The translations under genes were made by a program, and so were the position numbers. Source: Alphaproteobacteria bacterium (GTDB lineage: Bacteria; Pseudomonadota; Alphaproteobacteria; Micavibrionales; CSBR16-224). Taken from it: DNA of 26,974 nucleotides. The DNA is taken from NCBI GenBank assembly GCA_006226225.1, contig SBHI01000216.1, forward strand, positions 1 to 26,974, given 5' to 3'. Below, piece by piece: positions 1-11,061 of this stretch (the first letter of the stretch is position 1; every line of letters starts with the position of its first letter). Below the pieces are notes generated by a model, which made no database searches, was not told where the DNA came from, and saw only the letters and a list, made by a program, of their open reading frames with translations.

Positions 1-1040
1 CGCGGCGCAAAACGGCGTTTTTTGCCGGCAATAATCGCAGCCACCATTTCACCCTGCGCCGAAGCACGGTGCGCCAACATTGGCTCACCCGTGACATCAC
101 CGATCGCCCAGATATTCTTCATCGAGGTATGACATTGCTCATCAACCTTGATAAAGGGGCCGTCCATATCCACAGCCATATTTTCCAGCCCCCAGCCTGT
201 TGTATGCGGTTTACGGCCGACCGTTACCAGAACTTTGTCTGCGGGCAATGTCTGTTTTTTACCTTTTGCATCAGTATATTCGACAACTTGTTTTTTGCCT
301 TTGCCTTTCAGGCCAGTGGCTTTGCAGCCCAGATGCACAGCGACATCATGCGTGCGCAGCCATGTGGCAACAGGGCGGGTCAGTTCCTTATCATAGGAGG
401 ATAAGATGCGATCCATCGCCTCAACAAAGGCGACATTGACCCCCATTTTGCGATATGCGATACCGATTTCCATGCCGATATAACCGCCGCCGATGACGAC
501 CAGATTTTCCGGCAGTTTTGTCAAGGACAGCGCCTCTGTTGATGAGATAACGTCCCCGCCAAACGGCATAAAGGGCAGTTCCACCGGCGTGGAGCCGTTG
601 GCCAGGATAACATGTTCGGCCGTGATGGTAATCGCACCATCCTTGGTGTCAACGGTGCAGGTTTTACCGTTTTGGAAATGCGCCCATCCCATAACCCGGC
701 GCACTTTGGCCTTTTTCAGCAAAGCCTCAACACCTGTATTGAGCTGGTCAACAATGCCTTCTTTCCATGCAACAGTTTTCGCAAGGTCTATTTTCGGGGC
801 GGATTTGACGCTAATCCCCAGATGCCCCGCGCCGGTATGACGTTCCATTTCCTCAAAGCGCGTCGCCGCATGGATTAAAGCCTTGGACGGGATGCAACCG
901 CGGATCAGGCAGGTGCCGCCGCAGCGATCGCCCTCGACAATGACCGTATCCAGACCTAATTGGCCTGCCCGAATGGCGGCGACATAGCCGCCGGGCCCCG
1001 CACCAATGACAAGGACGCTGCATTTGATATTTTCTGACAT
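1..1040 (-). CDS. lpdA: Dihydrolipoyl dehydrogenase, E3 of the branched-chain complex (3' end outside window)
   Basis: FAD flavoprotein that reoxidises the dihydrolipoyl arm of E2 and passes electrons to NAD+. The open frame starts at ATG 1038-1040 (MSENIKCSVLVIGAGPGGY) and runs off the left edge without a stop, leaving about 346 of an expected roughly 465 residues. Visible are the FAD-binding GxGPGG motif near residue 14, the redox disulfide motif GGTCLIRGCIPSK near residue 42, the NAD-binding GGGYIGMEIG near residue 185 and a late FAD motif, AIGDVTG. The missing part should hold the dimer interface and the catalytic His-Glu pair. An AGGAAA ribosome site overlaps the stop of the E2 gene, so the two are probably translationally coupled. 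As last gene of the operon it may also serve other 2-oxoacid dehydrogenases. Confidence 0.95.
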   Translation of the reverse strand, partial: MSENIKCSVLVIGAGPGGYVAAIRAGQLGLDTVIVEGDRCGGTCLIRGCIPSKALIHAATRFEEMERHTGAGHLGISVKSAPKIDLAKTVAWKEGIVDQLNTGVEALLKKAKVRRVMGWAHFQNGKTCTVDTKDGAITITAEHVILANGSTPVELPFMPFGGDVISSTEALSLTKLPENLVVIGGGYIGMEIGIAYRKMGVNVAFVEAMDRILSSYDKELTRPVATWLRTHDVAVHLGCKATGLKGKGKKQVVEYTDAKGKKQTLPADKVLVTVGRKPHTTGWGLENMAVDMDGPFIKVDEQCHTSMKNIWAIGDVTGEPMLAHRASAQGEMVAAIIAGKKRRFAP

Positions 1041-1050
1041 TGTTTATTTC

Positions 1051-2376
1051 CTATACAAAGATCATCGCAGGATTTTCAAGCAAGAGCTTGATATAATTTA
1101 CAAATTCCGCCGCATCATAGCCGTCGATAATGCGGTGGTCGAAAGAAGATGACAAATTCATCATTTTACGCACGGCAATATTGCCGTCCACGACCATCGG
1201 GCGTTCCACGATTTTGTTTACACCGACAATTGCGACTTCGGGGGCATTAATAATCGGCGTTGAAATCAAACCACCCAGCGGCCCCAGACTTGTGATCGTG
1301 ATGGTAGAGCCGATGAGTTCATCCCGTGCGGCGGTACCGGATTTTGCAGCCTCGGACAGGCGCTGCATTTCTGCGGCAACGCCCCAGATATCCATCGCCT
1401 CACTATGTTTGACAACAGGTACCATTAACCCCTGATCCGTCATGGCGGCAATACCGATATGTACGGGATTGTGTTGGTACACAATTTCCGCCGTATCATC
1501 AAATGTGGCATTACATTTCGGATATTTTGCGCAAGCCTTCACCAGTGCCAGCATTAAGAACGGCAAAATAGTCAGGCGGGGCTGACCCTCTTCACGGGTG
1601 TTGTTCATGGTGTGCCGCAAATTTTCTATGGCCGTCACATCCACTTCTTCGACATAGGTGATATGCGGGATATTCCGTTTACTTTCCTGCATACGCTGGG
1701 CAATGATGCGGCGCATGCCAATGACGGGAATTTCCTTCACGCCGGCTTTCTTTTGCCCGCGACTGCCGCGCGGCTGTCCAGCGGCAACAAAACGGTCATA
1801 ATCTTCCTGCGTGATGCGTCCGGATAGGCCTGTGCCGTTGATCTGCGCTAAATCCACGCCTTGTTCATAGGCCATGCGGCGCAAATAAGGTGACGTCAGC
1901 ACTGTATTATCGACATCCGGCGGTGCAGACACAGTTTTAGAAGCAGGCGCGGCCGCAGCTTTGGTTTTTTCGGCGGTAACCGGTTTTGCTTGAGGAGTTT
2001 TCGCTATCTCCGCTTTTTTCGGGGCGGGTTTCGACGGGGCTTTTGGTGCCGTGTCTTGCGGAATGTCGCTGTTGGCAGTATTTTTCGCCAAAATATCTTC
2101 CAGTGACTGGTCGCTTGGAACATTCGCCAAGGCATCTTCAACCTCAAAAACGGCAATCGGCGTCCCCACGGCGACAATATCACCTTTTTTACCGGCCAGA
2201 TAAACGACCTTGCCCGTGACCGGGCTGGGCAGTTCCATAACAGCCTTATCTGTCAGAACATTCATCAGCTGATCATCTTCTTGAATCATGTCGCCGATCG
2301 TGGCCTGCACTTCGGCAATCTCGGTCGATACAATTCCTTCACCGAGATCCGGCAGAATAAACACATATTTTCCCAT
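1051..2376 (-). CDS. bkdB: Branched-chain 2-oxoacid dehydrogenase E2, dihydrolipoyl acyltransferase
   Basis: Core acyltransferase of the complex; it moves the acyl group from lipoamide to CoA. The 441-residue protein has one lipoyl domain (about residues 3-77) with the lipoylated lysine at K44 in LTDKAVMELP. A flexible Ala/Pro/Lys-rich linker follows at about 95-155. Next is a peripheral-subunit-binding domain (TSPYLRRMAYEQGVDL to GRITQEDY, about 160-198), then the catalytic domain, which ends in the HxxxDG motif DHRIIDG with the catalytic His at 414. A single lipoyl domain is typical of BCKDH-type E2. The start ATG lies one base after the E1-beta stop (TAG-T-ATG), so translation is coupled. 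Assignment to the branched-chain rather than the pyruvate complex rests mainly on the E1 subunits next to it. Confidence 0.93.
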   Translation of the reverse strand: MGKYVFILPDLGEGIVSTEIAEVQATIGDMIQEDDQLMNVLTDKAVMELPSPVTGKVVYLAGKKGDIVAVGTPIAVFEVEDALANVPSDQSLEDILAKNTANSDIPQDTAPKAPSKPAPKKAEIAKTPQAKPVTAEKTKAAAAPASKTVSAPPDVDNTVLTSPYLRRMAYEQGVDLAQINGTGLSGRITQEDYDRFVAAGQPRGSRGQKKAGVKEIPVIGMRRIIAQRMQESKRNIPHITYVEEVDVTAIENLRHTMNNTREEGQPRLTILPFLMLALVKACAKYPKCNATFDDTAEIVYQHNPVHIGIAAMTDQGLMVPVVKHSEAMDIWGVAAEMQRLSEAAKSGTAARDELIGSTITITSLGPLGGLISTPIINAPEVAIVGVNKIVERPMVVDGNIAVRKMMNLSSSFDHRIIDGYDAAEFVNYIKLLLENPAMIFV

Positions 2377-2377
2377 A

Positions 2378-3394
2378 CTATCCCCCTTGCATAATATTGT
2401 TCAGAGAGTCGGCCACACGCTGTTTGGTTGGGAAATAATCCCATTCAAAAGACAGCGGATACGGCACATCCCAACCGGTAATTCTTTCGATCGGGGCTTT
2501 CAGATGCCAGAAACATTCTTTTTGCACCATAGCGGCAAGCTCTGCGCCATAACCGCTTGTCCGGGTGGCTTCATGCACAACAACACAGCGCCCCGTTTTC
2601 TGCACAGATTGATTGATGGTATCAATATCCAATGGCAACAAGGTGCGGATATCAATAATCTCCGCATCAAGACCGGTTTGCTCAACAGCGGCCTGGGCAA
2701 CATGCACCATTGTGCCATAAACAAGAATGGTTACATCGCTGCCTTCACGAACAATGGCAGCTTTCCCAAGAGGAATGCTGTAATACTCTTCAGGAACCTC
2801 GCCACCCGGATGGGTATCCCACCCGACGCCTGCCGCGTTCGGATCGCCGTTAAACGGGCCGTTATAAATGCGTTTTGGTTCTAAAAATATGACCGGATCA
2901 TTCTTTTCAACCGCGGCAATTAACAAGCCTTTGGCATCATAGGGCGTGGACGGCACAACAACTTGCAGGCCGGAAACATGGGTAAAAACAGCCTCGGGGC
3001 TTTGACTATGTGTCTGTCCGCCTTTAACGCCGCCGCCGTAAGGCGTGCGAATTGTCATCGGGCAGGTAAACATGCCAGCGGAACGAAAGCGCAGACGTGC
3101 AGCTTCAGAAACAATTTGATCGTAAGCCGGGTAGATATAATCCGCAAACTGGACTTCCACAACCGGACGCAAATCATTGGCTGCCATGCCGATGGCTGCT
3201 CCGACGATGCCGGATTCTGAAATCGGCGCATCAAAACAGCGCTCTTTCCCGAAAGTTTTTTGCAGATTTTGGGTCGCGTTAAAAACGCCGCCGAAATATC
3301 CGACATCCTGCCCGAACACAATCACACTGGGGTCGCGCTCCATAAGAACGTGATGTGCTGAGTTAATGGCTTCAACCATATTCATCACTGGCAT
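2378..3394 (-). CDS. bkdA2: Branched-chain 2-oxoacid dehydrogenase E1 beta subunit
   Basis: Beta subunit of the thiamine-diphosphate-dependent decarboxylase that starts oxidative decarboxylation of the 2-oxo acids from valine, leucine and isoleucine. The 338 residues match the usual length for the family. Typical segments are VFGQDVGYFGGVF near residue 26, the PISESGIVGAAIGMA cofactor and interface region near 57, FADYIYPAYDQIVSEAARLR near 83 and RTPYGGGVKGGQTHSQSPEA near 115. The C-terminal transketolase domain carries LLPLDIDTI and VVVHEATRTSGYGAEL. The stop of E1-alpha and this ATG are arranged TGA-T-ATG, with GGAG eight bases upstream, so the two subunits are likely made in equal amounts. 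Confidence 0.95.
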   Translation of the reverse strand: MPVMNMVEAINSAHHVLMERDPSVIVFGQDVGYFGGVFNATQNLQKTFGKERCFDAPISESGIVGAAIGMAANDLRPVVEVQFADYIYPAYDQIVSEAARLRFRSAGMFTCPMTIRTPYGGGVKGGQTHSQSPEAVFTHVSGLQVVVPSTPYDAKGLLIAAVEKNDPVIFLEPKRIYNGPFNGDPNAAGVGWDTHPGGEVPEEYYSIPLGKAAIVREGSDVTILVYGTMVHVAQAAVEQTGLDAEIIDIRTLLPLDIDTINQSVQKTGRCVVVHEATRTSGYGAELAAMVQKECFWHLKAPIERITGWDVPYPLSFEWDYFPTKQRVADSLNNIMQGG

Positions 3395-3395
3395 A

Positions 3396-4682
3396 TCAAA
3401 CTCCTAGCTCTTGTCTTTGGCGTAAAAGATGCAGCGGCATCTCTTCATACACATCCGTGAACATATCAACGACGTTCAAGCCGTGATTTTTACCGAAACC
3501 ATAACTTTCCGCAGTTTTGTAGGTTTTACTGACATAGGCTTTCTTGTCTTTCACAAGATCTTCGTGCTCTTTCTCAGACCATTTTCCAAGACTGATCAAA
3601 TGCTGTTTCAACCGTTCAATCGGGTCACCTAACGGCCATTTTTCCGCCTCGGAATCCGGGCGGTATTTGCTGGGATCATCACTGGTGGAATGCGCACCGG
3701 CGCGGTAAGTGACATGTTCCACAACCGTCGCACCAAGACCGGCGCGCGCACGCTCTGCCGCCCATTTCGATACGGCATAAACGGCCAGAAAATCATTGCC
3801 GTCAACGCGCAGGCTAGGCAGGCCGTAACCACAGCCGCGACGCGCAAATGTCGCCGCCTCACCGCCCGCAATTCCCTGAAATGAGGAGATGGCCCATTGG
3901 TTGTTGACGATATTTAAAATAACAGGAGCCTTATACACTGCAGCAAAAACCATAGCGGAATGCACATCGCCTTCGGCAGTCGCACCGTCACCGACAAAGG
4001 CGGTGGCCAGGTTGTCCGTGCCTTTATAGGCCTCGGCCATAGCCCAGCCGACAGCCTGAATATATTGTGTGGCCAGATTACCGGAAATCGTGAAATAGCC
4101 TTTGCCTTTTTCTTTCGAGGAATACATCACCGGCAGTTGACGCCCTTTCACAGGGTCTTTCTGATTGCCGAACAGCTGGCACATCATTTTTTCCATGTCA
4201 TAGCCGCGGGCGATTAAAATCCCTTGCTGGCGGTATGTCGGGAAAGACATATCATCCTCTCCCAAAGCCATACTATGCGCGATAGAAACAGCTTCTTCAC
4301 CGCGACTGCGCATATAAAACGAGATTTTTCCGACACGTTGCGTATTTTGCATGCGGTCATCAAATTCACGGGTCAGAACCATGTGGGACAGACCCTCTAT
4401 AAGCAGTGCAGGACTAATCTTTGGATCCCATTCGCCAACGGCCTTCCCTTTGTCATCCAGCACACGGATCATATCATCGGCATAATGGGCAATCTCGTCA
4501 TGGTGAACATCCACAGCCGGGCGCGGCAATGCCCCTGCTTCCGGAATAACCATATTTGAAAAATCCGGTATTTCCCCCGGGCGCGCTTTGGGTTCGGGCA
4601 CATATAATTTGTTTTGCGGTACGGATTTGTTCGCTGACGTCTTAGGGGATTTTACCACCTTCATAGATTTTTTTACCGTCAT
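3396..4682 (-). CDS. bkdA1: Branched-chain 2-oxoacid dehydrogenase E1 alpha subunit
   Basis: Alpha subunit of the E1 decarboxylase, first gene of the bkd operon. I place the start at ATG 4682 (MTVKKS, 428 residues) because GGAGGA lies seven bases upstream; an in-frame ATG at 4745 would add 21 residues and has no such site. The thiamine-diphosphate motif is GDGATAEGD at about residues 231-239 with the paired NN about 27 residues later. The loop YRAGAHSTSDDPSKYR is the phosphorylation-loop-type signature of BCKDH E1-alpha and separates it from pyruvate dehydrogenase. A Lys/Pro-rich N-terminal tail of about 50 residues precedes the conserved region. The gene is divergent from a nitroreductase, and the space between holds two palindromes. 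Confidence 0.95.
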   Translation of the reverse strand: MTVKKSMKVVKSPKTSANKSVPQNKLYVPEPKARPGEIPDFSNMVIPEAGALPRPAVDVHHDEIAHYADDMIRVLDDKGKAVGEWDPKISPALLIEGLSHMVLTREFDDRMQNTQRVGKISFYMRSRGEEAVSIAHSMALGEDDMSFPTYRQQGILIARGYDMEKMMCQLFGNQKDPVKGRQLPVMYSSKEKGKGYFTISGNLATQYIQAVGWAMAEAYKGTDNLATAFVGDGATAEGDVHSAMVFAAVYKAPVILNIVNNQWAISSFQGIAGGEAATFARRGCGYGLPSLRVDGNDFLAVYAVSKWAAERARAGLGATVVEHVTYRAGAHSTSDDPSKYRPDSEAEKWPLGDPIERLKQHLISLGKWSEKEHEDLVKDKKAYVSKTYKTAESYGFGKNHGLNVVDMFTDVYEEMPLHLLRQRQELGV

Positions 4683-4731
4683 GACCGTTTCCTCCCGGAA
4701 TATTCTTTTTTTATTAATGGAGTGCATGCTG

Positions 4732-4746
4732 CGTGATATAATCACG
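4732..4746. promoter_or_regulatory. Inverted repeat upstream of the bkd operon, possible operator
   Basis: The sequence CGTGAT-ATA-ATCACG is a perfect inverted repeat with six-base arms, 50 bases upstream of the E1-alpha start. It overlaps the only promoter-like match I find for the operon on the minus strand (TTGTCC, 15-16 bases, then TATATC or ATATCA), which has a short spacer. Binding of a regulator here is an inference. Confidence 0.35.
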
Positions 4747-4804
4747 AATTTTAAGGGACAATGCTTATTTTGTTGAATAAGGGCTCACTTAAAATTTCGC
4801 ACGA

Positions 4805-4834
4805 TTGGAAATTACCAAGAATATATGATATATT
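4805..4834 (+). promoter_or_regulatory. Possible promoter and palindrome upstream of the nitroreductase
   Basis: TTGGAA at 4805-4810 and TATATT at 4829-4834 are 18 bases apart, a fair sigma70-like match about 60 bases before the nitroreductase start. The -10 region lies inside a perfect palindrome, AATATAT-G-ATATATT (4820-4834), so a regulator bound there could block this promoter. AT-rich palindromes arise easily by chance. Confidence 0.35.
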
Positions 4835-4894
4835 TCCGCCGAGCGCAATATATCCCCTTTCCGCGAAATCAGACCAACAAAAGGACCCCTGCCG

Positions 4895-5557
4895 ATGAGT
4901 ATTGCAAAAACGCTACAGGAGCGGAAATCAACACGTGCCTTTTTGGATAAACCCGTCCCGCGCAGCGTTATTGAAAAAATTTTAAAGGCCGCACGTCATG
5001 CGCCTTCCGGCACCAATACGCAGCCCTGGAAAGTAGCGGTTGTCTCAGGAGAAAAACGCCACGCCTTATCCGATAAAATCGTGGCGGCATTTCAGTCCGG
5101 CCAGCCGCCGCAGATGGATTATCATTATTATCCGCAAAACTGGACGGAACCGTATAAAACCCGCCGGAAAGAATGCGGGTTGCAGCTGTACCAAACACTG
5201 GGCATCACGCGTGAGGATAAAGAGCGGCAAAAAGAACAATGGCTGGCCAATTACCGTGCCTTTGAAGCACCGGTCGTACTGTTCTTTTTTATGGATCCCG
5301 TTTTGGAAAAGGGATCGTTTGTGGATATGGGCATGTTTGTGCAATCCGTCATGTTGATGGCTGTGGAGGAAGGGCTGGCAACATGTCCGCAAGCTTCGCT
5401 TGGGGAATATCCGGATATTGTCCGCGCCGCGCTTGGTTATCAGGATGAGGTGCTGATTTGCGGGATGGCATTGGGTTATGAGGACAAAGAGGCCGTCATC
5501 AATTCCTATCGCACACCGCGGCTGGACGTCGAGGAGTTCACACGCTTTTTTGAATAG
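4895..5557 (+). CDS. Nitroreductase family FMN-dependent oxidoreductase
   Basis: Probably an NAD(P)H-dependent, FMN-binding oxidoreductase of the nitroreductase superfamily; the natural substrate cannot be read from sequence. The 220 residues fit the family. FMN-phosphate contacts are expected in ERKSTRAFLDKPV (residues 9-21) and ARHAPSGTNTQPWKV (33-47). The C-terminal part has GMALGYEDKEAVINSYRTPR, the usual glycine-tyrosine turn followed by an Arg-Thr-Pro-Arg segment that closes the flavin site. AAAGGA sits nine bases before the ATG. It is divergent from the bkd operon and convergent with icmF, with a 19-base gap and no clear terminator between. It has no signal peptide and should be cytoplasmic. 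Confidence 0.85.
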   Translation: MSIAKTLQERKSTRAFLDKPVPRSVIEKILKAARHAPSGTNTQPWKVAVVSGEKRHALSDKIVAAFQSGQPPQMDYHYYPQNWTEPYKTRRKECGLQLYQTLGITREDKERQKEQWLANYRAFEAPVVLFFFMDPVLEKGSFVDMGMFVQSVMLMAVEEGLATCPQASLGEYPDIVRAALGYQDEVLICGMALGYEDKEAVINSYRTPRLDVEEFTRFFE

Positions 5558-5576
5558 CGTGTCGGATTTTGCGCCG

Positions 5577-8831
<3,255 letters not shown>

Positions 8832-8857
8832 TATCATTCCATCCGTTTGGTTGGCGG

Positions 8858-9427
8858 TTAGCTGTTTTCTTTTTGGGGCGCGGCGGCAGGCTGCCACAAA
8901 ACTTCCGTTTCGCCGTGTTCGTAAGCCAGATACCGCGCCGTAATAAAGGCCAGATCAGACAGGCGGTTGAGATAAATGCGGGTATCGGCATTGACGTCTT
9001 CTTCCGCACTCAGCGCGACGACATAACGCTCGGCCCGGCGCGATACTGTGCGCACAATGTGGCAATAGGCCAGCAATTTCGAACCGCCCGGCAAAATAAA
9101 GTTTTCAAGCGGCGCCAATGTTTCATTCAAACGCGTGATATGCTCTTCCAGTGTTTGCCAATGCTCTGCTTTAATCATCGTATAGCCGGGCATGGACAGT
9201 TCTCCGCCCAAATCAAACAAATCATGCTGAATGCGTAAGAATATTTTCTGCAAATCCTCATGCCCGTCCAGATAGGCGATAAAAAGGCCGACAAAAGCGT
9301 TTAGCTCATCCACTGTTCCGATTGCCTGCATCCGTGTGGCATTTTTGGGAATGCGATCGCCGCCGGTTAGCCCCGTTGTACCGTCATCACCGGTGCGCGT
9401 GACAATTTTTGACAGCCGTTTTCCCAT
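8858..9427 (-). CDS. pduO: Cob(I)alamin adenosyltransferase, PduO/MMAB type
   Basis: Transfers the adenosyl group of ATP to cob(I)alamin, making the coenzyme that IcmF needs; enzymes of this type also load it directly onto the mutase. The 189-residue protein has the ATP-binding N-terminal motif TRTGDDGTTGL (11-21) followed by GGDRI. TVDELNAFVG comes next. The helical C-terminal part carries VSRRAERYVVAL and YLNRLSDLAFITARYL, both typical of this trimeric family. It is first in a two-gene operon with icmF, separated by 26 bases. An AAGG sequence lies just upstream of the ATG, with GGGAGG further back. The pairing with icmF strongly supports both assignments. Confidence 0.93.
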   Translation of the reverse strand: MGKRLSKIVTRTGDDGTTGLTGGDRIPKNATRMQAIGTVDELNAFVGLFIAYLDGHEDLQKIFLRIQHDLFDLGGELSMPGYTMIKAEHWQTLEEHITRLNETLAPLENFILPGGSKLLAYCHIVRTVSRRAERYVVALSAEEDVNADTRIYLNRLSDLAFITARYLAYEHGETEVLWQPAAAPQKENS

Positions 9428-9480
9428 ATCGCCTTATCCTCCCATGCTATGGACAGGTTTTGTTTGCTATTATAATCAGC

Positions 9481-9510
9481 AATATAAAGGATTGCCGTCA
9501 TGCAAAACAA
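9481..9510 (-). promoter_or_regulatory. Possible promoter of the adenosyltransferase-icmF operon
   Basis: On the minus strand TTGTTT (9505-9510) and TATATT (9481-9486) are separated by 18 bases, giving a leader of about 45-50 bases. The -10 overlaps GCAATATAA (plus strand, 9479-9487), the same nine bases that form one arm of the palindrome in front of gltA. A second TATAAT lies at 9471-9476, within ATTATAAT, which reads the same on both strands. This is a match by eye only. Confidence 0.35.
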
Positions 9511-9681
9511 GCAAAAAGATGTCGCATGAAGGGCAGCGTTCTGCGGAAAACACAAGATGTTCAACATGCTGCACCGCAACAGCATTTTACGAATGCCGCC
9601 CGCCATCCGTTTAAAAATTTACACTTTTTTTTAACGGCTGTCGGATTATAATAAAAGAAGAACGATGAGGAGAGCCTAATT

Positions 9682-10356
9682 TTGTACCGCCGTTTCATAT
9701 CAGCCGTCTCTATTGCGGTGACTGTTTTTATGTTGTGCATACCCTGTGCACACGCCCAGCAGCCGTTTCTGGATAATCTGAAAATAACGCCCCAGACAGA
9801 TGCATTATACGTTTCCATGCTGTTTCATAAAATGGCAGGCTTTCAGCCGGATTTCAAAACATGGATTGAAAATTCCGCCGAATACAAGCAAACACCGCAA
9901 CAGCAGCGCCGCGCCTATATGAACGAGCGCACAGACACTTACCATGACTATTATGCGCGTATAAAAGTCGATGATCCGATCGTCATCCAGGTAAAAACCT
10001 ATGTCCCCCCTTATGATAAAGAACATGGCGGCTTCGAAATTGAAGGTATGGAGAAAGACAAATTTTTCAGTTTTAAACATCAAGGCGGACACTTCGCCGT
10101 CGTACCAACGGATATTATGGCTTATAAATGGTTCATCATGCCCGAAGAAAGACTGGCAAACGCGCCCTATTTTAACAAGGATCGCGGCGGTGCCGTCATT
10201 CTGCATTTTCATCTGCGCCCGAAATCCATCGATACCAGCACGCCTTATTTGCTGGAAGGATCGCCGCATTGGCTGATTGCCACCGAAGTCGTGGAAGTCC
10301 AGATGTGGAACCAGTACAATAAAGTACCGATCTGGGTCATGTACAAACAACGGTGA
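9682..10356 (+). CDS. Exported protein of unknown function
   Basis: I do not recognise this 224-residue protein. The start is TTG at 9682, chosen because GAGGAGAG lies eight bases upstream and the ATG at 9665 is out of frame and stops after four codons. A TATAAT hexamer at 9647-9652 is well placed as a -10 box. The N-terminus (MYRRFISAVSIAVTVFML) looks like a Sec signal peptide cleaved after AHA at about residue 25, so the product should be periplasmic or secreted. The mature part has no repeats or membrane segments and is rich in aromatic residues, with a Tyr-rich stretch at about 90-96 (DTYHDYYAR). It is a single gene, converging on fliH with a 19-base gap. No flagellar role can be deduced from that position alone. 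Confidence 0.75.
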   Translation: MYRRFISAVSIAVTVFMLCIPCAHAQQPFLDNLKITPQTDALYVSMLFHKMAGFQPDFKTWIENSAEYKQTPQQQRRAYMNERTDTYHDYYARIKVDDPIVIQVKTYVPPYDKEHGGFEIEGMEKDKFFSFKHQGGHFAVVPTDIMAYKWFIMPEERLANAPYFNKDRGGAVILHFHLRPKSIDTSTPYLLEGSPHWLIATEVVEVQMWNQYNKVPIWVMYKQR

Positions 10357-10375
10357 TCATTTTTCAGTGATTGCC

Positions 10376-11047
10376 TTATTCGGCATCCGGCGTATTTTCC
10401 GTTGCGCCGGTTTTTTCATGACTGCGCTGCCCGGTCAGCTGCTTTGACAGTGTATTTTCGATTTCTGTGAAAATCTGTTCGAAATTCTTTTCTGCGCCGC
10501 CATCCGCCCATTCAATACGGCAATCCGTCGGTGCCAGATCATCACCGCCCATCAAAATAACCTTCCCGTGAAAACCCGCGCTTTCGCTTAGCGCATCCAT
10601 ACGCCCGCGCAATTTGTCCAGAATGCTGTCATGCACCGTGACGACAAGGCGCGGTTCTTCCTTGCGTTTTTCCAGCACCGCCTGCACAGTGCGCTCAATC
10701 TCGTCCATCGCATGTGCCTTGGCAAGGCCGGGGAACAGCTTTTGCGCAATTTTCAGGGACAGACGGATGATGGCATTGTTTTTCTCTTCTTCGCGGCGCG
10801 CTTCGCTTTCCAGCAATTTCGTCAACAAAACCGCCATATTCTGCATAAGCGCAATGAGCGTTTCTTCCTGCTGACGGCGCGCTTCATCCATGCCGCTGCT
10901 TTTGCCGCTTTCAAAACTATCCTGTTTGAATTTGGCAACTTCTTCCTCGCTGAATTTCGGCGGTTCCACATGTTCAGGATCCGGCGCATCGAAAGAGCGC
11001 AGATCGAAAAGAAATTTTTTCGTTTTATCGCCGTCGCTGTCGCCCAT
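10376..11047 (-). CDS. fliH: Flagellar assembly protein FliH-like
   Basis: Probable FliH, the stator-like partner that binds the export ATPase FliI and docks it at the C-ring. The 223-residue protein has an acidic N-terminal region and FSEEEVAKFKQDSFESGKSSGMDEARRQQEE, a charged helix with the spaced glycines usual in FliH. A long coiled coil follows at about 60-100. The C-terminal domain contains LKIAQKLFPGLAK, a Val-rich strand (RLVVTVHDS) and CRIEWADGGAEKN near residue 180, which matches the conserved C-terminal Trp-x-x-Gly-Gly of the family. It is third in the fliF-fliG-fliH operon, 14 bases after fliG. FliH sequences diverge quickly, so the assignment depends partly on context. fliI and fliN do not follow. 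Confidence 0.82.
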   Translation of the reverse strand: MGDSDGDKTKKFLFDLRSFDAPDPEHVEPPKFSEEEVAKFKQDSFESGKSSGMDEARRQQEETLIALMQNMAVLLTKLLESEARREEEKNNAIIRLSLKIAQKLFPGLAKAHAMDEIERTVQAVLEKRKEEPRLVVTVHDSILDKLRGRMDALSESAGFHGKVILMGGDDLAPTDCRIEWADGGAEKNFEQIFTEIENTLSKQLTGQRSHEKTGATENTPDAE

Positions 11048-11061
11048 AACCGGTCTTGTCC

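Noticed and set aside
4683..4745. Upstream extension of E1-alpha to ATG 4745
   Set aside because: GGAGGA points to ATG 4682, and the extension runs across the candidate operator.
8832..8897. Upstream extension of IcmF by 22 residues
   Set aside because: It would overlap the adenosyltransferase gene and has no ribosome site; ATG 8831 has one at proper spacing.
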